Source of the DNA: a virus
Strand: one strand, 5' to 3'
DNA: 40,828 nucleotides
Virus record (IMG/VR): IMGVR_UViG_3300046454_000245
Location: 1 to 40,828 of that record
Shown here piece after piece: positions 6,713 through 16,604 of this stretch. The position numbers were made by a program, and so were the translations under genes. The stretch's first letter is position 1. The number at the start of each line of letters is the position of its first letter. Under the pieces are notes generated by a model. The model was not told the DNA's origin and ran no database searches. It worked only from the letters and a program-made list of their open reading frames with translations.

Positions 6713-6983
6713 GGATACTCCTTTCGATCAGTCGATCGAGTTTGCTGTTGGTCTCCTTCTGCATCTCCTTGATCTCACCGATGTCACCATGGATGTCATC
6801 GACCTTCGTCTCAACCACTCCGATCCGGACCTCATGTTTCCATGCGGAGACAGACGCCCATGTGCACCACGCGAGGCCACCAGACAACAGGAGCCCAAGG
6901 ACTGTTTGAACGAGCCACATCGGGAGAGTCCCGAAACCCCGGCTTAAGGCGTTACTCGTTGGTGACTGTATCTGATGCGCCAT
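6690..6983 (-). CDS. Membrane-anchored coiled-coil protein in the lysis cluster
   Basis: A 97-aa protein with one strong transmembrane helix (residues about 21-44, PMWLVQTVLGLLLSGGLAWCTW) and then a heptad-like helix (about 50-88, VETKVDDIHGDIGEIKEMQK). This layout resembles XhlA-type hemolysin or o-spanin-like lysis accessories. The start ATG 6983 follows GGGAG and lies inside the end of the 840-aa gene; its own end overlaps the holin start by 23 bases. A lysis accessory role is inferred from topology and position. Confidence 0.6.
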   Translation of the reverse strand: MAHQIQSPTSNALSRGFGTLPMWLVQTVLGLLLSGGLAWCTWASVSAWKHEVRIGVVETKVDDIHGDIGEIKEMQKETNSKLDRLIERSIRGSRPPQ

Positions 6984-9474
6984 TAGACGCTCCCTTGATC
7001 TTGACGTAGCGTTGGAGTTCCGTCGCTGCGTTCAAGAACTGCTGCCGTGTCTTCGCGACTTCGGTCGGTGACTTCTTCTGTCGATTGGCATTGCGGAAAG
7101 CCGCCCGCGCATCCTTCAGCGCGAACAGCCGCTCCTGCAATCCCGCATCCATGATGTTCTGGCCCTTGCGGTCCACGTTGGCGAAGCTCATGCCCGCCAG
7201 TTCCTCGACGGTGCGCTTCGCCCCTGCGGCCGGACCGTAGTCCTTCGTGTTCGTCCATCCCTCGTTGATGATGCGCGCCATCGGGATCGTGCGAATCAGC
7301 TTCTCGCCGAGGTCCCGGTGCTTGCCGAAGCGGTCCGTGTCGGACAGAGCGTCGAGCGCCAGCGAGGGCATCGTGATCATCGATCCGATGTTCCCCGCCA
7401 CGTTCTTCGCGGTCTCCCCGGCGAACTGTCCCGGCGTGTCCTGACCCGAGATGAGACGACCAACCCGCGCTGGGAGGTTGCCCAGTCCGGCCTGCTTCAT
7501 CATCTCCTCGGTGATCAGGTACCGGAAGCGGAGCACGACAGGCTTGCCCTGTCGGTCCACCATCGGCTTCGTCGGGTCTGCTGGGTTCGGCATGGTGATG
7601 TGCATCCCGGCTCTCTCGTAGTCGGGCAGTGCATCCTCTACCTGCTTGAACGCATCGTTCTGCTGATTCCACATCATGGCCGCGAACGGCACGCCGACGA
7701 CTGCGGCGAGCGTGCGCCCTCGCGAGCCGGGCGTCATGGCGAGGTTGGCGAAGCGACGGGTCGCGAGACCTGTGTACTTGATGAAGGGTGCGAGCAGCTT
7801 CCACATCGGGACGCGGGACGCCTCTGGCGCTCCGCCGCCGTAGTTGAGCGTGATCTCACGCCCGACCCGGCCGAACTCCTTGAGGTCACCTGTCCGCTCC
7901 AGTGCCTCTAGCCCAGCCGCGATACGCGGTGCAAGCTCGAAGCCCTGACGTAGATTGCCTGCGAACTCGGTGACGGGGTTGTGGTGAACGGTCCCCGGTG
8001 GGAGCAGATGCTCCAGTTCCGGTGCGATCGAGCCACCTCCCTTGACCTCGTTCATGAACGTCGAGCCCATCAGGCCCTGTTCACGAGCCATGGACATCAC
8101 GTCCATCAGGCCCTGCTTCGTGTCCACCATGTAGGGTTCACCCCTCACAGCGGCGTGCACGACGCCACGGGCAGTCTTCCCGTACCAGCGGAGGACGCCG
8201 AGCGGCTGTGCCTTCTCTCCCGGCATACCCATCAGGGCCGTCAGGAGGTCAGAGCCGATGTTGAGTGAGAGGTTCTTCGGGTTGTAGACGGTGAGCCACC
8301 GAGCCACACCCTTGCCTGCTTTCCGCCACACGTCCTCAGCCTGTGAGTCGCGCGGAGAGATGTTCTCCAGTGCGCCCTTCAGTGCCTTGGGGATCACGAA
8401 GCCACCGCTAGCGTACCTGTCCTTGTGGAGTGCGTCAGCCGCGCCGGACAGGAAGTCCATCTCTGGGGGTCGCTGCATGTAACCGATCTGTCCCTTGCCC
8501 GGATCGTACCGGGTGAGGTTCGCAGGGAGGGCCTCGCCGAACTTGAACTGGTCGGTGAGGTTGATGGTCTTGTCGGCCATCAGGTTCGTGAACAGTTGGC
8601 GATCGGCCTTCCACTTCAGGAATCGCCGGATCACGTCGTGCTCCAGAACGGCTAGGTTAGTTTCGCGGGCTCCGCCAGCTATCCCACGGGCGTTGACGGC
8701 AGAGAGACGACGCACAAGGGTCTCGTCCCCAGTTGCAGTAGCCAAACCACGCGCGATCCCCGTAAGGTGCCGCATGGGGGTATAGTCCTGCAACTCCCGC
8801 TCAGGCACGATGGCACCCTCGTCCACCATGCTCTGAAAGACTGTCTTCCACATCGCGGTGCGCTTCGCGAGCGCGTCCGTGATCTGGGGATCGGCGTCCA
8901 CATGGTCCTTCAACTGCTGCGTGTGGGCCGCCCACTTCTCGATCGGCACGTGCAGCACCTTGCCGTTGTCGCCGACCTTCATGATGCTGCTGTAGCCCTC
9001 GCGCTGGGCCTGTGCGAGGTCGTCAGCCGACACCGCGTAGTCCCACATCGCTGCTGCTTGCGTCACTGGGTCCCGGGTCAGTCCGTCGTACACAGGCGCG
9101 AGCGTCTTCGAGGCGAGGTAGTTCGACTCCTCGACGTTCTGCCGATGGTTGACAAGCTGGTCCGCGATGTCCCGGGGCATCCCCGGGTCCGACTGAACGA
9201 AGCCTCGCAGGGCTTGCGCCTTCTGTCGTACCCAGTCAGGGACCGTCTGGGGCATGACGTTCGTGGTGCGTGTCGCAGCTTCGAGTGTAGGGTCCCCAGC
9301 GAAGGGGACCCCCTCGTGCCGCTGGCCGACTGTGGACGGCATCTTGTTCCCTGCCTCGATGAGCGACGTAGGTGTACGATCCGCTGCTTCGGGGATGGCG
9401 GGCTTGAAGAGTGCCTCCCCTACCTCGGGTAGCACCTTACCGATCTGTTCGAGGAATGGACCGAAACCGGGCAC
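6952..9474 (-). CDS. Large virion/ejected protein with LPD38-like region
   Basis: 840 aa, starting at GTG 9474 after AGGAGG. It is helical, with a basic C terminus. The segment at about residues 520-600 (LEALERTGDLKEFGRVGREITLNYGGG..., then a hydrophobic stretch with MMWNQQ) resembles the LPD38 domain of large polyvalent proteins found in podoviruses and conjugative elements. In such phages these proteins are packaged and injected with the DNA. Together with the 1462-, 364- and 245-aa products it probably forms the internal virion or ejectosome set analogous to T7 gp14-gp16. No catalytic motif is seen. Confidence 0.65.
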   Translation of the reverse strand: MPGFGPFLEQIGKVLPEVGEALFKPAIPEAADRTPTSLIEAGNKMPSTVGQRHEGVPFAGDPTLEAATRTTNVMPQTVPDWVRQKAQALRGFVQSDPGMPRDIADQLVNHRQNVEESNYLASKTLAPVYDGLTRDPVTQAAAMWDYAVSADDLAQAQREGYSSIMKVGDNGKVLHVPIEKWAAHTQQLKDHVDADPQITDALAKRTAMWKTVFQSMVDEGAIVPERELQDYTPMRHLTGIARGLATATGDETLVRRLSAVNARGIAGGARETNLAVLEHDVIRRFLKWKADRQLFTNLMADKTINLTDQFKFGEALPANLTRYDPGKGQIGYMQRPPEMDFLSGAADALHKDRYASGGFVIPKALKGALENISPRDSQAEDVWRKAGKGVARWLTVYNPKNLSLNIGSDLLTALMGMPGEKAQPLGVLRWYGKTARGVVHAAVRGEPYMVDTKQGLMDVMSMAREQGLMGSTFMNEVKGGGSIAPELEHLLPPGTVHHNPVTEFAGNLRQGFELAPRIAAGLEALERTGDLKEFGRVGREITLNYGGGAPEASRVPMWKLLAPFIKYTGLATRRFANLAMTPGSRGRTLAAVVGVPFAAMMWNQQNDAFKQVEDALPDYERAGMHITMPNPADPTKPMVDRQGKPVVLRFRYLITEEMMKQAGLGNLPARVGRLISGQDTPGQFAGETAKNVAGNIGSMITMPSLALDALSDTDRFGKHRDLGEKLIRTIPMARIINEGWTNTKDYGPAAGAKRTVEELAGMSFANVDRKGQNIMDAGLQERLFALKDARAAFRNANRQKKSPTEVAKTRQQFLNAATELQRYVKIKGASNGASDTVTNE

Positions 9475-9483
9475 TGTGGCCTC

Positions 9484-12400
9484 CTACTCTGGTGATGTTG
9501 CTGTGAGATAGCGGTGGATGCCGCCGTCGTTGGTGCTGAACCAGTGAACCATCCGACCCTTCTGGTCGTTCACCTGACCCGCCCAGAACTCTTTGTCAGC
9601 GGTGGCTGCGCGGATGATCCCTCGCTGCGTCGGGGTGAGTTCCGCCGCTGCATCGAAACCAATCTGCTTGCCAGCCGCCTGCACACGGACGAAGCCCATG
9701 TTCAAGAGGGTCTGGACCTGAGCACCCGCACTCCCGTCTGTCCCAGCATAACCGGGGACAGCCGGGACTTTCATCGCACGAACGTGTCCGGCATGGGTCA
9801 TAGGAGACTCGATCAGTCGTCCTTCTGGGGACAGCCAGTAGCTGTTCATGAAGTTGTTGTTCGAGTTGTTCCGAAGAACCGAAGGAGGCACAACCTTGCC
9901 CCCGATCTGTAGCATCTTCGAGACCCACTTCGCTGACTCCGGCCCTGCGGGTTTCCCACGAGGACCAATGGCGACGAAGCCCGCTTGGCTGCGATACTGT
10001 TCGACCACATCGTGACCCCGAAGGATGTCCAATCCCTTCAGCTTCTCCAACATGGCGGGCATGTTCTTCCCACGCAGAGAACCGAACACCTGTGTCGTGT
10101 TGTACGACGGGGCGACCGGATCGATGTACTGGTGGATGATGCCGTCCTTACCGACGAACACCGCTCCAGCCACGCCTGCGTCAGTCATGGGCTTGAACTG
10201 ACCCGAGTTAATCAGTTCCTTCAGTTGCTCCGGCGTCTGCTTCGCGACCTCGGCGTACTTGCTGAGGGCGAAGGCCGGGTTGTCGATGGCGTACTGATGG
10301 ACCTCGGGATCGAACTGGAACTTCCCGTTCGCAGACTGCGTCGCCGGGAGGAACTTGGAGTAGCTCGATGGGTCATCCTTGGTCGGGTACCCCATCGCTT
10401 GAAGCTGCGCGTCAACCTCCGCGATCTTCCGCTGTGTGAACTGCGGCCCGTGTGTCGCTGGGTCGTAGCCGGTGGCGATGTCGCGGTACTGGCCGTTGGC
10501 GTCGATGTGGCCGACTTGGTACTGGCGACCCTCAAGGCCGAGCTTCTTTGCGAAGTCCTCGTTGCCCGGATGGTCTGGCAGATGGATGTTGAAGTCCATG
10601 TGCATCTCGGTCTGGTTCTCCCCGAGCCCCGCAGGCTGGAACAGTCCTGTGAAGGTGCCATGGTACTTGTCTGTGAGGTCACGGTATCGCTTGGCGTGCT
10701 CGATCACCTTCATCCCCGACGCCTCGCCGACCGGTACGACCTTGTGGTCGAGCGTCACGATGTAGCCGGGTCTGTCGTGCTTCGAGAAGTCAGTTGGGTT
10801 GAACGAGTAGCCACCGTCTGCACGCGCCCTGGCCACGCCCTCGGTGGCGTTCCGGATGCCTTGGAGGTTGACCTTGTTCTGCTCGACCCACTCCGAGGGA
10901 GTTAGGCCGTTCAGACGAGCCTTGAGCAGGTCCTCCATTGGGCGGAACGATCCGCCACGAGTGGCGACGCCTGTATGGTCTGCGACCTGTTCGTCGGCAA
11001 TCTTCTTGCCGACCCACAGAGCCGCCTGATACTGGCGGGGTGTGACACCAGCCTCCTGTGCGAGGTCCGTGATGATGTGCGAGTACAGCTTGTACGTCGA
11101 GTTCGACAGTGCCGCCTTGCCTGTAGCCTTGCCCGCGTCCTTGAAGCCGAGCACGCGCATGACGTGACGGTCAAGAGCCACGGCGTTCGGGTCACCTGTG
11201 AGTGCACCGAGGAAGCCCTGTGCCTTGCCGTCGCCGAAGACCTCTCCCCGGACCGCCTTGTACAGAGCGTTCACGTGGACATCGTTCAGGTGCCCTTCGA
11301 AGGGCAGGCCCAGTTTCCACTGGCCGTACGCCTTCATCATCTGTGTGGCGTTGGCGTCGGTCGTGTTGCCAAGGGAGGTGGCACTGATGAAGCGCGCGAC
11401 CATCTCGGCATCGTCGCCGAAGTGCTCGTTCAGCCATCCCCACGTCTTGTCATACCAGTCCTTGCCGATCTTGCCGGACTCGAACATGGCCTTGATCGCG
11501 GTGATCTGTTTCACTGTGGGACGGTCGTTCGCCACGAGTTTCAGGAGAAGCGCCTTGCCCTGCTCGATTGCCTTCTTCACCAGCGGCTTGACCCAGTCGC
11601 CGTGTGCCGCGACGAGGGCGTCCGTGATCTTCTGTGTCGAGCGCAGGCCCAGTCGGAACATCTTCGCCGCCGCCATGATCGCGAGATCACGTGCGTTGGT
11701 CCCGTTGGGATTGATACCTGCGTGCATCTCTGGGTTGAGTGCTGCCTCGATGCGCCGAGCCATGAGCCGCTGCTTCGCCGCGTCTTCGATGGCACCGAGG
11801 TGCTCGTCGAGCCGTGTGAACAGCGTAGCCTTCTGCGGGATGAGGGGCTTGCCCTCAGTCACGTTGCCAGCCGCGATCCGGGCGCGGTCGTCAGTCAGAC
11901 CATTGATGCGGTCCGCAACTCCCTCACCCTGCTCCTTCAGTGCCGACACCACCTCGGGTGTGGGCTTCGCGAGCGGGACTGGCTCACGCCGCATCTCCGC
12001 CCAGCCGTCACCCTCGTCCACGATCGTGAAGCCATGGTTCTTGTAGAACTCGATCAGCTTGTCGAGCGGGATGCGACCCTTGCCGTTCCCTCGCGGGAGT
12101 GGGAGTGCACTCAGGGACATCGGGACCTGATGGTCATCTGCGACCTTAGTTAGCTTCTTCAGGACAGCGGCCCCTGCACCCTTCTCGTCGCCGACGTTCT
12201 CGATGTAGTTCAGTTCGACTGTGCCCTTGCCGTGAAGCTCCGGGTCAGCCACACTCGTGCGATAGACCACGTCGCCGAGAGAGTTCCAGTTCGGCGTGCC
12301 GGTGGGCTGGCCGAGGGACTGCATGGCGAATGAGGCATCTGCTGCGGTCTTCTCGTTGGCCTCTGCTGCACCGGGCGCGTGGTACTTCGCCACCTTCTGC

Positions 12401-13872
12401 GTGGTCGTCGTCGCACCCTGCCGCGTCGGGAGGCCGGGCTGCACCTCTGTGAACGGCACACCCTCCGTGATCTTCGCGTTGGGCGGCTGTGTGGGAGCAG
12501 GCATCGGACGAGGAGCCGGTTCCAGTGGTTGTGGTTCGCTGGGAGGCCCGGGCTGCACACCCCCCGGCTGTGAAAGCACCGGAGGCTGGTTGAGTTGCTG
12601 TGTCTCAGGCTGCGGCTCGATGCCCTGTGGGGTCAGCGGCTGCTGGGCCATTGCGGATGGTGCACCGAGCCCGGGCTCGAAGCCCTCGGGCGGTGCCTGC
12701 GGGACAGCCTGCCCTGCCGCGAACGGCGAGGGTGTCTGGTCCGGGGGCAACGGAGTGCCGATCGCTTGGGGCGGGACACCTCCGGTCGGTTCGAGGTCCG
12801 TGGACAGCGGGAGGCGCGCTCCAACTGGGGGCACACCTTCGGCCACGGGGGGCAGTGCGATCTCGGGATAGAGGCCGGAGTTCGACCCGATCACGTTCGC
12901 AGCCGACATCTCTCGGTACTGTGCGATCTTCTTAGCCATCACCGCGACGATGCCGGGGTCGGCAGCTTCGGGTGTGGTGTTCATCAGCTTGGCGACGATC
13001 TGAGCCGCGAGCACGCTGTCCGGCACCTTGTCCTTCGCGGCCTGTGCGAGGTCCGCGCTGAACCGTTCACCGACGAACGATGGATGGAACGACTTGTCGA
13101 ACGCATCGACAGCAGCCGCAGCCGTCGCAGCCCTCGCGGCCGCTTGAGCCGCCGTCTCCCGCCCGAGCACCTTCGCGCCTCCGGCGATCGCACCCGTGAG
13201 CACACCGCCCACGAGGGCACCACCGGCTGCGTTGACGAGACCTTCAGCGGCCGCGCCATGGACGATCGAGCCGAAAATCTGGCCCGCGCCCTTTCCTTCC
13301 TGTGCCGCCTGCGTCCCCTCGCTGACACTGCCCTTCACGGCACCGTAGGCACCGCCGAAGACTGCACCCTCGGCCGCGCCCATGGCTGCCTTTCCAGCGA
13401 CAGACTTGAGTGCACCCTGTGTGAGGACCTTGGCAGCCGCACCCTCGACACCCTCTTTGATCGCGCCACCGAATGGAAGCGTGCCGTACGTGCCAGCCGC
13501 CTCACCCGTGGCGATCGCGCCCTGCTTCAGGGATTCCTTCTTGACGCCCTCCAGTGCATCGGCGTAGTCCTTCCGGGCCTGCTGCTCCTCGGGGGTGCCT
13601 GACGTGTCCGCCCGGAGAGCGGCGATCTGCTTGCCCTGCTGGGACGCGAGGCCGAACTCATGCCCCGCCTTGATTGGCGACAGCGCACTCTCGACGACGC
13701 CTCGGACCAACGCGCCCGGCAGCTTCGCTGCGGCCTTCGCCGCACCGACAACACGGTCCCCGAGTGTCGGGGTCGTCTGCTCAGGCGTGAAGTCGTCCTC
13801 TGCTACGAAGTCATCCCCCGGGGGTGCGGAGGTCGCAGGGGTTTCGGGAGTGAAGTCATCTTGAGTGGGCAT
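9484..13872 (-). CDS. Giant polyvalent virion protein (1462 aa)
   Basis: The longest gene; ATG 13872 after GAGG. Regions in order: an acidic N-terminal tail; an Ala/Gly-rich hydrophobic helical part (about 115-250); a Pro/Gln-rich linker (about 370-510); a GNAT acetyltransferase-like segment (about 525-630, with GAGAAVLKKLTKVADD and LIEFYKNHGF); a domain resembling DUF7178/HhH-type phage proteins (about 805-960, WGWLNEHFGDDAEM... to TPRQYQAALWVGKKIAD); and a long C-terminal beta/alpha region. It is probably packaged and injected, delivering enzymatic modules to the host. The start of the operon-proximal neighbour 13881-14975 suggests a joint virion role. Domain assignments come from motif recall only. 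Confidence 0.65.
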   Translation of the reverse strand: MPTQDDFTPETPATSAPPGDDFVAEDDFTPEQTTPTLGDRVVGAAKAAAKLPGALVRGVVESALSPIKAGHEFGLASQQGKQIAALRADTSGTPEEQQARKDYADALEGVKKESLKQGAIATGEAAGTYGTLPFGGAIKEGVEGAAAKVLTQGALKSVAGKAAMGAAEGAVFGGAYGAVKGSVSEGTQAAQEGKGAGQIFGSIVHGAAAEGLVNAAGGALVGGVLTGAIAGGAKVLGRETAAQAAARAATAAAAVDAFDKSFHPSFVGERFSADLAQAAKDKVPDSVLAAQIVAKLMNTTPEAADPGIVAVMAKKIAQYREMSAANVIGSNSGLYPEIALPPVAEGVPPVGARLPLSTDLEPTGGVPPQAIGTPLPPDQTPSPFAAGQAVPQAPPEGFEPGLGAPSAMAQQPLTPQGIEPQPETQQLNQPPVLSQPGGVQPGPPSEPQPLEPAPRPMPAPTQPPNAKITEGVPFTEVQPGLPTRQGATTTTQKVAKYHAPGAAEANEKTAADASFAMQSLGQPTGTPNWNSLGDVVYRTSVADPELHGKGTVELNYIENVGDEKGAGAAVLKKLTKVADDHQVPMSLSALPLPRGNGKGRIPLDKLIEFYKNHGFTIVDEGDGWAEMRREPVPLAKPTPEVVSALKEQGEGVADRINGLTDDRARIAAGNVTEGKPLIPQKATLFTRLDEHLGAIEDAAKQRLMARRIEAALNPEMHAGINPNGTNARDLAIMAAAKMFRLGLRSTQKITDALVAAHGDWVKPLVKKAIEQGKALLLKLVANDRPTVKQITAIKAMFESGKIGKDWYDKTWGWLNEHFGDDAEMVARFISATSLGNTTDANATQMMKAYGQWKLGLPFEGHLNDVHVNALYKAVRGEVFGDGKAQGFLGALTGDPNAVALDRHVMRVLGFKDAGKATGKAALSNSTYKLYSHIITDLAQEAGVTPRQYQAALWVGKKIADEQVADHTGVATRGGSFRPMEDLLKARLNGLTPSEWVEQNKVNLQGIRNATEGVARARADGGYSFNPTDFSKHDRPGYIVTLDHKVVPVGEASGMKVIEHAKRYRDLTDKYHGTFTGLFQPAGLGENQTEMHMDFNIHLPDHPGNEDFAKKLGLEGRQYQVGHIDANGQYRDIATGYDPATHGPQFTQRKIAEVDAQLQAMGYPTKDDPSSYSKFLPATQSANGKFQFDPEVHQYAIDNPAFALSKYAEVAKQTPEQLKELINSGQFKPMTDAGVAGAVFVGKDGIIHQYIDPVAPSYNTTQVFGSLRGKNMPAMLEKLKGLDILRGHDVVEQYRSQAGFVAIGPRGKPAGPESAKWVSKMLQIGGKVVPPSVLRNNSNNNFMNSYWLSPEGRLIESPMTHAGHVRAMKVPAVPGYAGTDGSAGAQVQTLLNMGFVRVQAAGKQIGFDAAAELTPTQRGIIRAATADKEFWAGQVNDQKGRMVHWFSTNDGGIHRYLTATSPE

Positions 13873-13880
13873 GTGTTACC

Positions 13881-14975
13881 TCATTTCGAGAGGGGAGCCA
13901 GTACGTCAGTGGGTAGAGGTTTCGTGACCCAGCCGATCTGGCCGTTGCGCTTGACGCGGGTCTTGCCCTCGTTCGGGTTCACCGAACCGGTGGTGCTGCC
14001 ACCACCCTCACCATGTAGCTTCATGATCTCGTACGCCTGATCGACGGCCGTCTCGGACATCTTCGTCGCCTGCTCGTCCGTATACATACCGGTCGCCATG
14101 AGCGACGTGTAACTGGTGACGTACGCACGCGAGAGCCCGCTCTTTGCAGAGGATGAGAGGTTCGCGAGGTCCTTCCGATTCTGGATCAACTTCTCGGCAC
14201 GGGCAGTCGCTGCGTCCTCGTGGATATGTGCGAGTTCCAGCCGGTTGCCCTGAAGGATGTCCTGCTGCTTCCCGAACGTGGTGAGAGCGTCCTGTCTAGC
14301 CTGCCGCTCCTGATGAGCATGGAGCTTCTCAAGCTCGCTGCTCTGAACCATTGCCTTCTTGAAGTCACCCTTCGCGATCTGCTGCTGGATGTCGCCATGG
14401 AGGATTGCCTCCTTCAGGGACATGATCTTCTGGAACTTCTCGTCGCTTGCCCGCTGCTGTTCCGAGTGCGCCTGCGCGAGAAGACCGGGAGCCTGATCAG
14501 GCGAACCGAGGGCCGCGAAGAACGACTGTGCGCGGCCGGGTGCTTGGGGGACCGGTTGCTTCTGCGCCTGCGCGAGAATCTGACGGTACTTGCCCTCGTA
14601 GTCCACGTCGGGCTGGGCCAGCATGAGTTGGTTGATGCGAGCGTACGTTGCATTGATGTCTGCGTCACCCGTCGCGTTCTGATCGGCTAGCGACGTGTCA
14701 GCGGCTGGTGAGGATACCGTCGAGTCCGGAGCGTTCTCACCGACCATCGCAGCGTCCTCCGCGTTTGCGGGGGTCGTTGCCGGTGCGTCGAGCACAGGGT
14801 CGGGACCACCAGCCGCCGCTACAGCCGAGGCCGGGGCGGGAGAGCCCATCGGAGGACGCTTGATCGTGTCAGCCGGGGCCGCACTCGTCATTGTCCCCCT
14901 GAGACTTCGGGGAGCGAAGTCCGGGTTCATCGCGCGCGCGTAGCGTGCGGCTCTGTCCTTTGCGAGTTCACCCAT
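13881..14975 (-). CDS. Internal virion-type coiled-coil protein (364 aa), hypothetical
   Basis: The N-terminal 110 residues are low complexity (Ala/Pro/Ser/Asp). Residues about 115-300 are strongly helical with long Gln/Glu/Lys-rich stretches typical of coiled coil (SLKEAILHGDIQQQIAKGDFKKAM and following). The C terminus is Gly/Ser-rich and ends in a short basic part. The start ATG 14975 follows AGGGGG. It lies between two virion proteins and is probably a structural or ejected component. No enzyme motif. Confidence 0.55.
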   Translation of the reverse strand: MGELAKDRAARYARAMNPDFAPRSLRGTMTSAAPADTIKRPPMGSPAPASAVAAAGGPDPVLDAPATTPANAEDAAMVGENAPDSTVSSPAADTSLADQNATGDADINATYARINQLMLAQPDVDYEGKYRQILAQAQKQPVPQAPGRAQSFFAALGSPDQAPGLLAQAHSEQQRASDEKFQKIMSLKEAILHGDIQQQIAKGDFKKAMVQSSELEKLHAHQERQARQDALTTFGKQQDILQGNRLELAHIHEDAATARAEKLIQNRKDLANLSSSAKSGLSRAYVTSYTSLMATGMYTDEQATKMSETAVDQAYEIMKLHGEGGGSTTGSVNPNEGKTRVKRNGQIGWVTKPLPTDVLAPLSK

Positions 14976-14976
14976 C

Positions 14977-15714
14977 TTAGGCCCCCTGCGGTTGTGGTGT
15001 GAAAGCGGTGACGAAGCGGTTCCCGAGTGAGCCCATCAGACGCCGGGACTTCTGAAGGAAACCGTACTGCGGATTGTACTGCGGGAGGCGGAAGCCACCC
15101 ATCGAGCCGCCGATCACAGGCTGGCCGAGTGACACAGCTTTGGGCTGGAAGTTTCTGATGGAGCCCGCTGCACCGACGTTCTGGACTGGCGCGCTCGTCG
15201 AGTTCTGGCCGGGTTTCGCCGCAGACAGCGCGATGCCCGCAGCGTTGCCGACCTTCTGCCACTGGAGCGCGCCCTGCGTCGGCGCACCGTTGTTGTAGAA
15301 GTCCTGCATGTAGGCGTTCTTCCGCTCGTTCACGATGTCCTGTGCGACCGGGAGAACTGAGGCGTATATATTCGCCTTGGCTTGTGTGTTCAGTGTGTTG
15401 GCCGCGCCCTCGCCAGCGCCGGTAGCGAAGATGCCCGTGCCGGATGCCGACCCACTCATCGGAGTGAGCCCGGCCGCAGCCGCCTGACCCTGCGTCTGGT
15501 TCGCGAACTGCTGGCCTGTCTCCGACGCCTGCCGCTGGATCGCCTGACCCTGTGGGCTGTTGACCATGCGTGCGAACAGGTCCTGTGCCTCCTGCGTCAC
15601 GGCGTGCGCCCCGTAGTTGGCTCTGAGCCACTCAGGGTCGATGTGCTTGCGTTGCCCGCCCCGGATTGCCCCAGCGATGGAGGCGGCGGCGAGAATGGCA
15701 GTTACTGGGTCCAT
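14977..15714 (-). CDS. Virion-associated protein (245 aa), possible small ejection protein
   Basis: Starts MDPVTAILAAASIAGAIRGGQ after AAGGAG. The short hydrophobic N terminus followed by a Gln/Ala/Gly-rich body (residues 45-110) is typical of small internal virion proteins encoded between fibres and large ejection proteins in podoviruses (compare T7 gp14). The C-terminal part is Pro/Gly/Gln-rich. The stop lies two bases from the next start. Assignment rests on position and composition. Confidence 0.5.
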   Translation of the reverse strand: MDPVTAILAAASIAGAIRGGQRKHIDPEWLRANYGAHAVTQEAQDLFARMVNSPQGQAIQRQASETGQQFANQTQGQAAAAGLTPMSGSASGTGIFATGAGEGAANTLNTQAKANIYASVLPVAQDIVNERKNAYMQDFYNNGAPTQGALQWQKVGNAAGIALSAAKPGQNSTSAPVQNVGAAGSIRNFQPKAVSLGQPVIGGSMGGFRLPQYNPQYGFLQKSRRLMGSLGNRFVTAFTPQPQGA

Positions 15715-15723
15715 GATGACTCC

Positions 15724-16230
15724 TTACGGGCTGACCCGCATGAGATTGAAGACGGCGGAGGGAGACGCGGGTGAAGTAGGGCTGACGCCTGCTGCGTTTG
15801 CTTCTATGATCATCGAGGCATCATCACGACTCACCCATGCCCACTCGATCGTATCGCCTGCCGCTAACACCGCGACGTAGACGCGACTGATCAACTGGTC
15901 GCCTGTATTCGGCAGAGACTCATGCACGGCCGCGTTCGCTACGATCACACCATTTACCTTCGGGTACAACTCGATGGTCTTGTTACTCGCGGAGGCGTTG
16001 ACCGTTATACGAATGTTGCCCCAGTAGAGACCAGCCTCGAAGACCTTGATCACAGAAGTACTGGCTCCATGCTCGATCATGTTCTTCGAAACATCGGTAT
16101 CGAAGGTTATGAGGTTCTCACTCGTCACCCCACCGCTACTCTGGTTCGTTGTTCGAATGAAGGTGCCGAAGGGTATCCGTCGAGTGAACCGGATTGGCAA
16201 CTTGCCATCAGAGTCGAGTACCGGGAACAT
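15724..16230 (-). CDS. C1q/TNF-like jelly-roll tail protein (168 aa)
   Basis: Residues about 40-145 read like a phage C1q/TNF-type beta jelly roll: IEHGASTSVIKVFEAGLYWG, ITVNASASNKTIELYPKVNG, then LPNTGDQLISRVYVAVLAAGDTIEWAW. Such domains form trimeric fibre tips or virion decorations that bind sugars or receptors. The start overlaps the upstream stop (TAATG) and has no good ribosome binding site, so it is translationally coupled. Family call is by pattern. Confidence 0.55.
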   Translation of the reverse strand: MFPVLDSDGKLPIRFTRRIPFGTFIRTTNQSSGGVTSENLITFDTDVSKNMIEHGASTSVIKVFEAGLYWGNIRITVNASASNKTIELYPKVNGVIVANAAVHESLPNTGDQLISRVYVAVLAAGDTIEWAWVSRDDASMIIEANAAGVSPTSPASPSAVFNLMRVSP

Positions 16231-16595
16231 TAGTAGAGGTACCCGAAGATATCGATCGTCGCCGTTCCAGCCGCCGTCGCACCGGTTGTGACGGTCCAGT
16301 TGATGACGGTACTGGCCGCCTGAACAGTGAAGCTGGTGATGTCGGTGCCTTGGATCAGGATGTAGTTGGTAGTGGTCGCCGTGATCGCGTTGAGACTGAA
16401 GGCTTGCCGGAATCCAGTTACCGAGTAACTCGTGCCACCCGCGAGGGACGCCGTGTTGTTCCGCACGATGACGTGCGTGATGACGAGCGTTCGGTTTGCT
16501 GGGACGGTGAAGATGGCGGTCGAAGCGGCTGTCTTCATGTCTACACCGGACACAGAGCCGAGCAGTGTGATCGCTTTGTCTTTCAAAGAGGCCAT
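16230..16595 (-). CDS. Small beta-rich tail or fibre-associated protein (121 aa)
   Basis: Starts MASLKDKAITLLGSV after AAGGAG. It is predicted almost entirely beta, rich in Thr/Ala/Ser, with repeated short strands (TVPANRTLVITHVIVRNNTAS). It is sandwiched between the 419-aa fibre and the C1q-like protein and probably belongs to the same fibre or decoration assembly. Function unknown. Confidence 0.5.
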   Translation of the reverse strand: MASLKDKAITLLGSVSGVDMKTAASTAIFTVPANRTLVITHVIVRNNTASLAGGTSYSVTGFRQAFSLNAITATTTNYILIQGTDITSFTVQAASTVINWTVTTGATAAGTATIDIFGYLY

Positions 16596-16604
16596 GTTGT
16601 CTCC

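Noticed and set aside
10975-12153. 392-codon open frame opposite the 1462-aa gene
   Set aside because: Antisense shadow with Arg/Leu/His-rich composition and no family pattern.
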